From Larus michahellis (Eukaryota > Chordata > Aves > Charadriiformes > Laridae), in assembly GCF_964199755.1 (NCBI RefSeq), contig NC_133901.1, positions 49,139,324 to 49,203,323 on the forward strand: a stretch of DNA of 64,000 nucleotides, given 5' to 3'. Under the pieces are notes generated by a model, which saw only the letters and a list, made by a program, of their open reading frames with translations, was not told the origin of the DNA and did not search any database. The translations under genes were made by a program, and so were the position numbers. Numbering within the stretch: position 1 is the stretch's first letter; every line of letters begins with the position of its first letter. This document shows positions 63,635 to 64,000 of the stretch, in pieces.

Positions 63635-64000
63635 CTGAAAAATAATTCCACAAATATAACTCTTCCTGCATTCCTGTTTGCTAGTTGACTCTGAATATAA
63701 ATAAATTTTTGGAAAGTACGTTTACAGACATCTATTTACTCATTCAAAAAAATACCTTACATTGCATCAAATTGAAATGTAGACAGGATCTAAAAGTAAA
63801 ATGTCTAAACAGTGTGAACAGGTATGTATTTATACATGCACACAAACCTTTCTGTAGGTGAAAATTAAGACTAGAATTTTCTTCATATTGTAGTAACTTT
63901 TACCTTCTGTCAAAAAATGTTCATAGAATATTACATAAATTGTACTTACACATTTTTCCTCTGTAGATTTATAATTCCCCAACAACCTTCACAAGTATCA
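63635..64000 (-). other. KAT6B: KAT6B intron (partial, runs out of the window)
   Basis: AT-rich intronic sequence with no feature of its own that I can identify. The upstream exons with the MYST catalytic domain lie beyond the right edge. Confidence 0.8.

Noticed and set aside
1-64000. CRISPR arrays, operons, bacterial mobile elements or tRNA/rRNA genes
   Set aside because: The window is vertebrate genomic DNA. No regularly spaced direct repeats, no complete tRNA cloverleaf and no rRNA sequence were seen.

Overview
This window is vertebrate nuclear DNA, almost certainly from a bird. It has spliced genes with GT-AG introns, long non-coding stretches, an avian/reptile-type CR1 LINE at 10.67-11.22 kb with the terminal ATTCTATG-type repeat, and a recognisable amniote gene order. 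I cannot tell the species. Exons were found by translating, checking splice sites and matching reading phase by eye. Family assignments come from memory of the human proteins, not from a database search.

Layout. (1) 1-8.46 kb: the last two coding exons of DUSP13 (the DUSP13B/TMDP form) on the + strand, separated by a 7.66 kb intron that holds a compact CpG-rich block at 4.04-4.44 kb. The 5' end of the gene lies left of the window. (2) 8.46-35.9 kb: a 27 kb intergenic stretch with no gene I can support. It holds one CR1 copy, simple repeats, a possible tRNA-derived SINE relic at 26.6 kb and a few GC-richer patches. (3) 35.93-51.65 kb: the complete coding sequence of DUSP29 (formerly DUPD1) on the + strand, three exons encoding 217 residues, with a poly(A) signal at 51865. 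Its two introns carry several very old repeat relics (LINE reverse-transcriptase pieces and MIR/L3-type tails). (4) 51.9-57.5 kb: the intergenic space between convergent genes. (5) 57.5-64 kb: the 3' end of KAT6B on the - strand, with a 3' UTR of about 1.4 kb, the very large last exon (about 828 codons), a 1.9 kb intron, the penultimate exon found here, and the start of the next intron.

DUSP13 and DUSP29 are head-to-tail atypical dual-specificity phosphatase paralogues. Both have a central coding exon of exactly 221 bp with identical splice phases, followed by an exon that opens just before the HCxxGxxRS active site, so they look like an old tandem duplication. KAT6B, a MYST-family histone acetyltransferase, is transcribed towards them. 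The order DUSP13-DUSP29-KAT6B matches human 10q22, inverted. There is no operon-like relationship; the genes are neighbours by conserved synteny. I did not find a wholly new biological system. The most unusual material is the set of ancient repeat relics packed around the DUSP29 exons and the CpG-rich block inside the DUSP13 intron.
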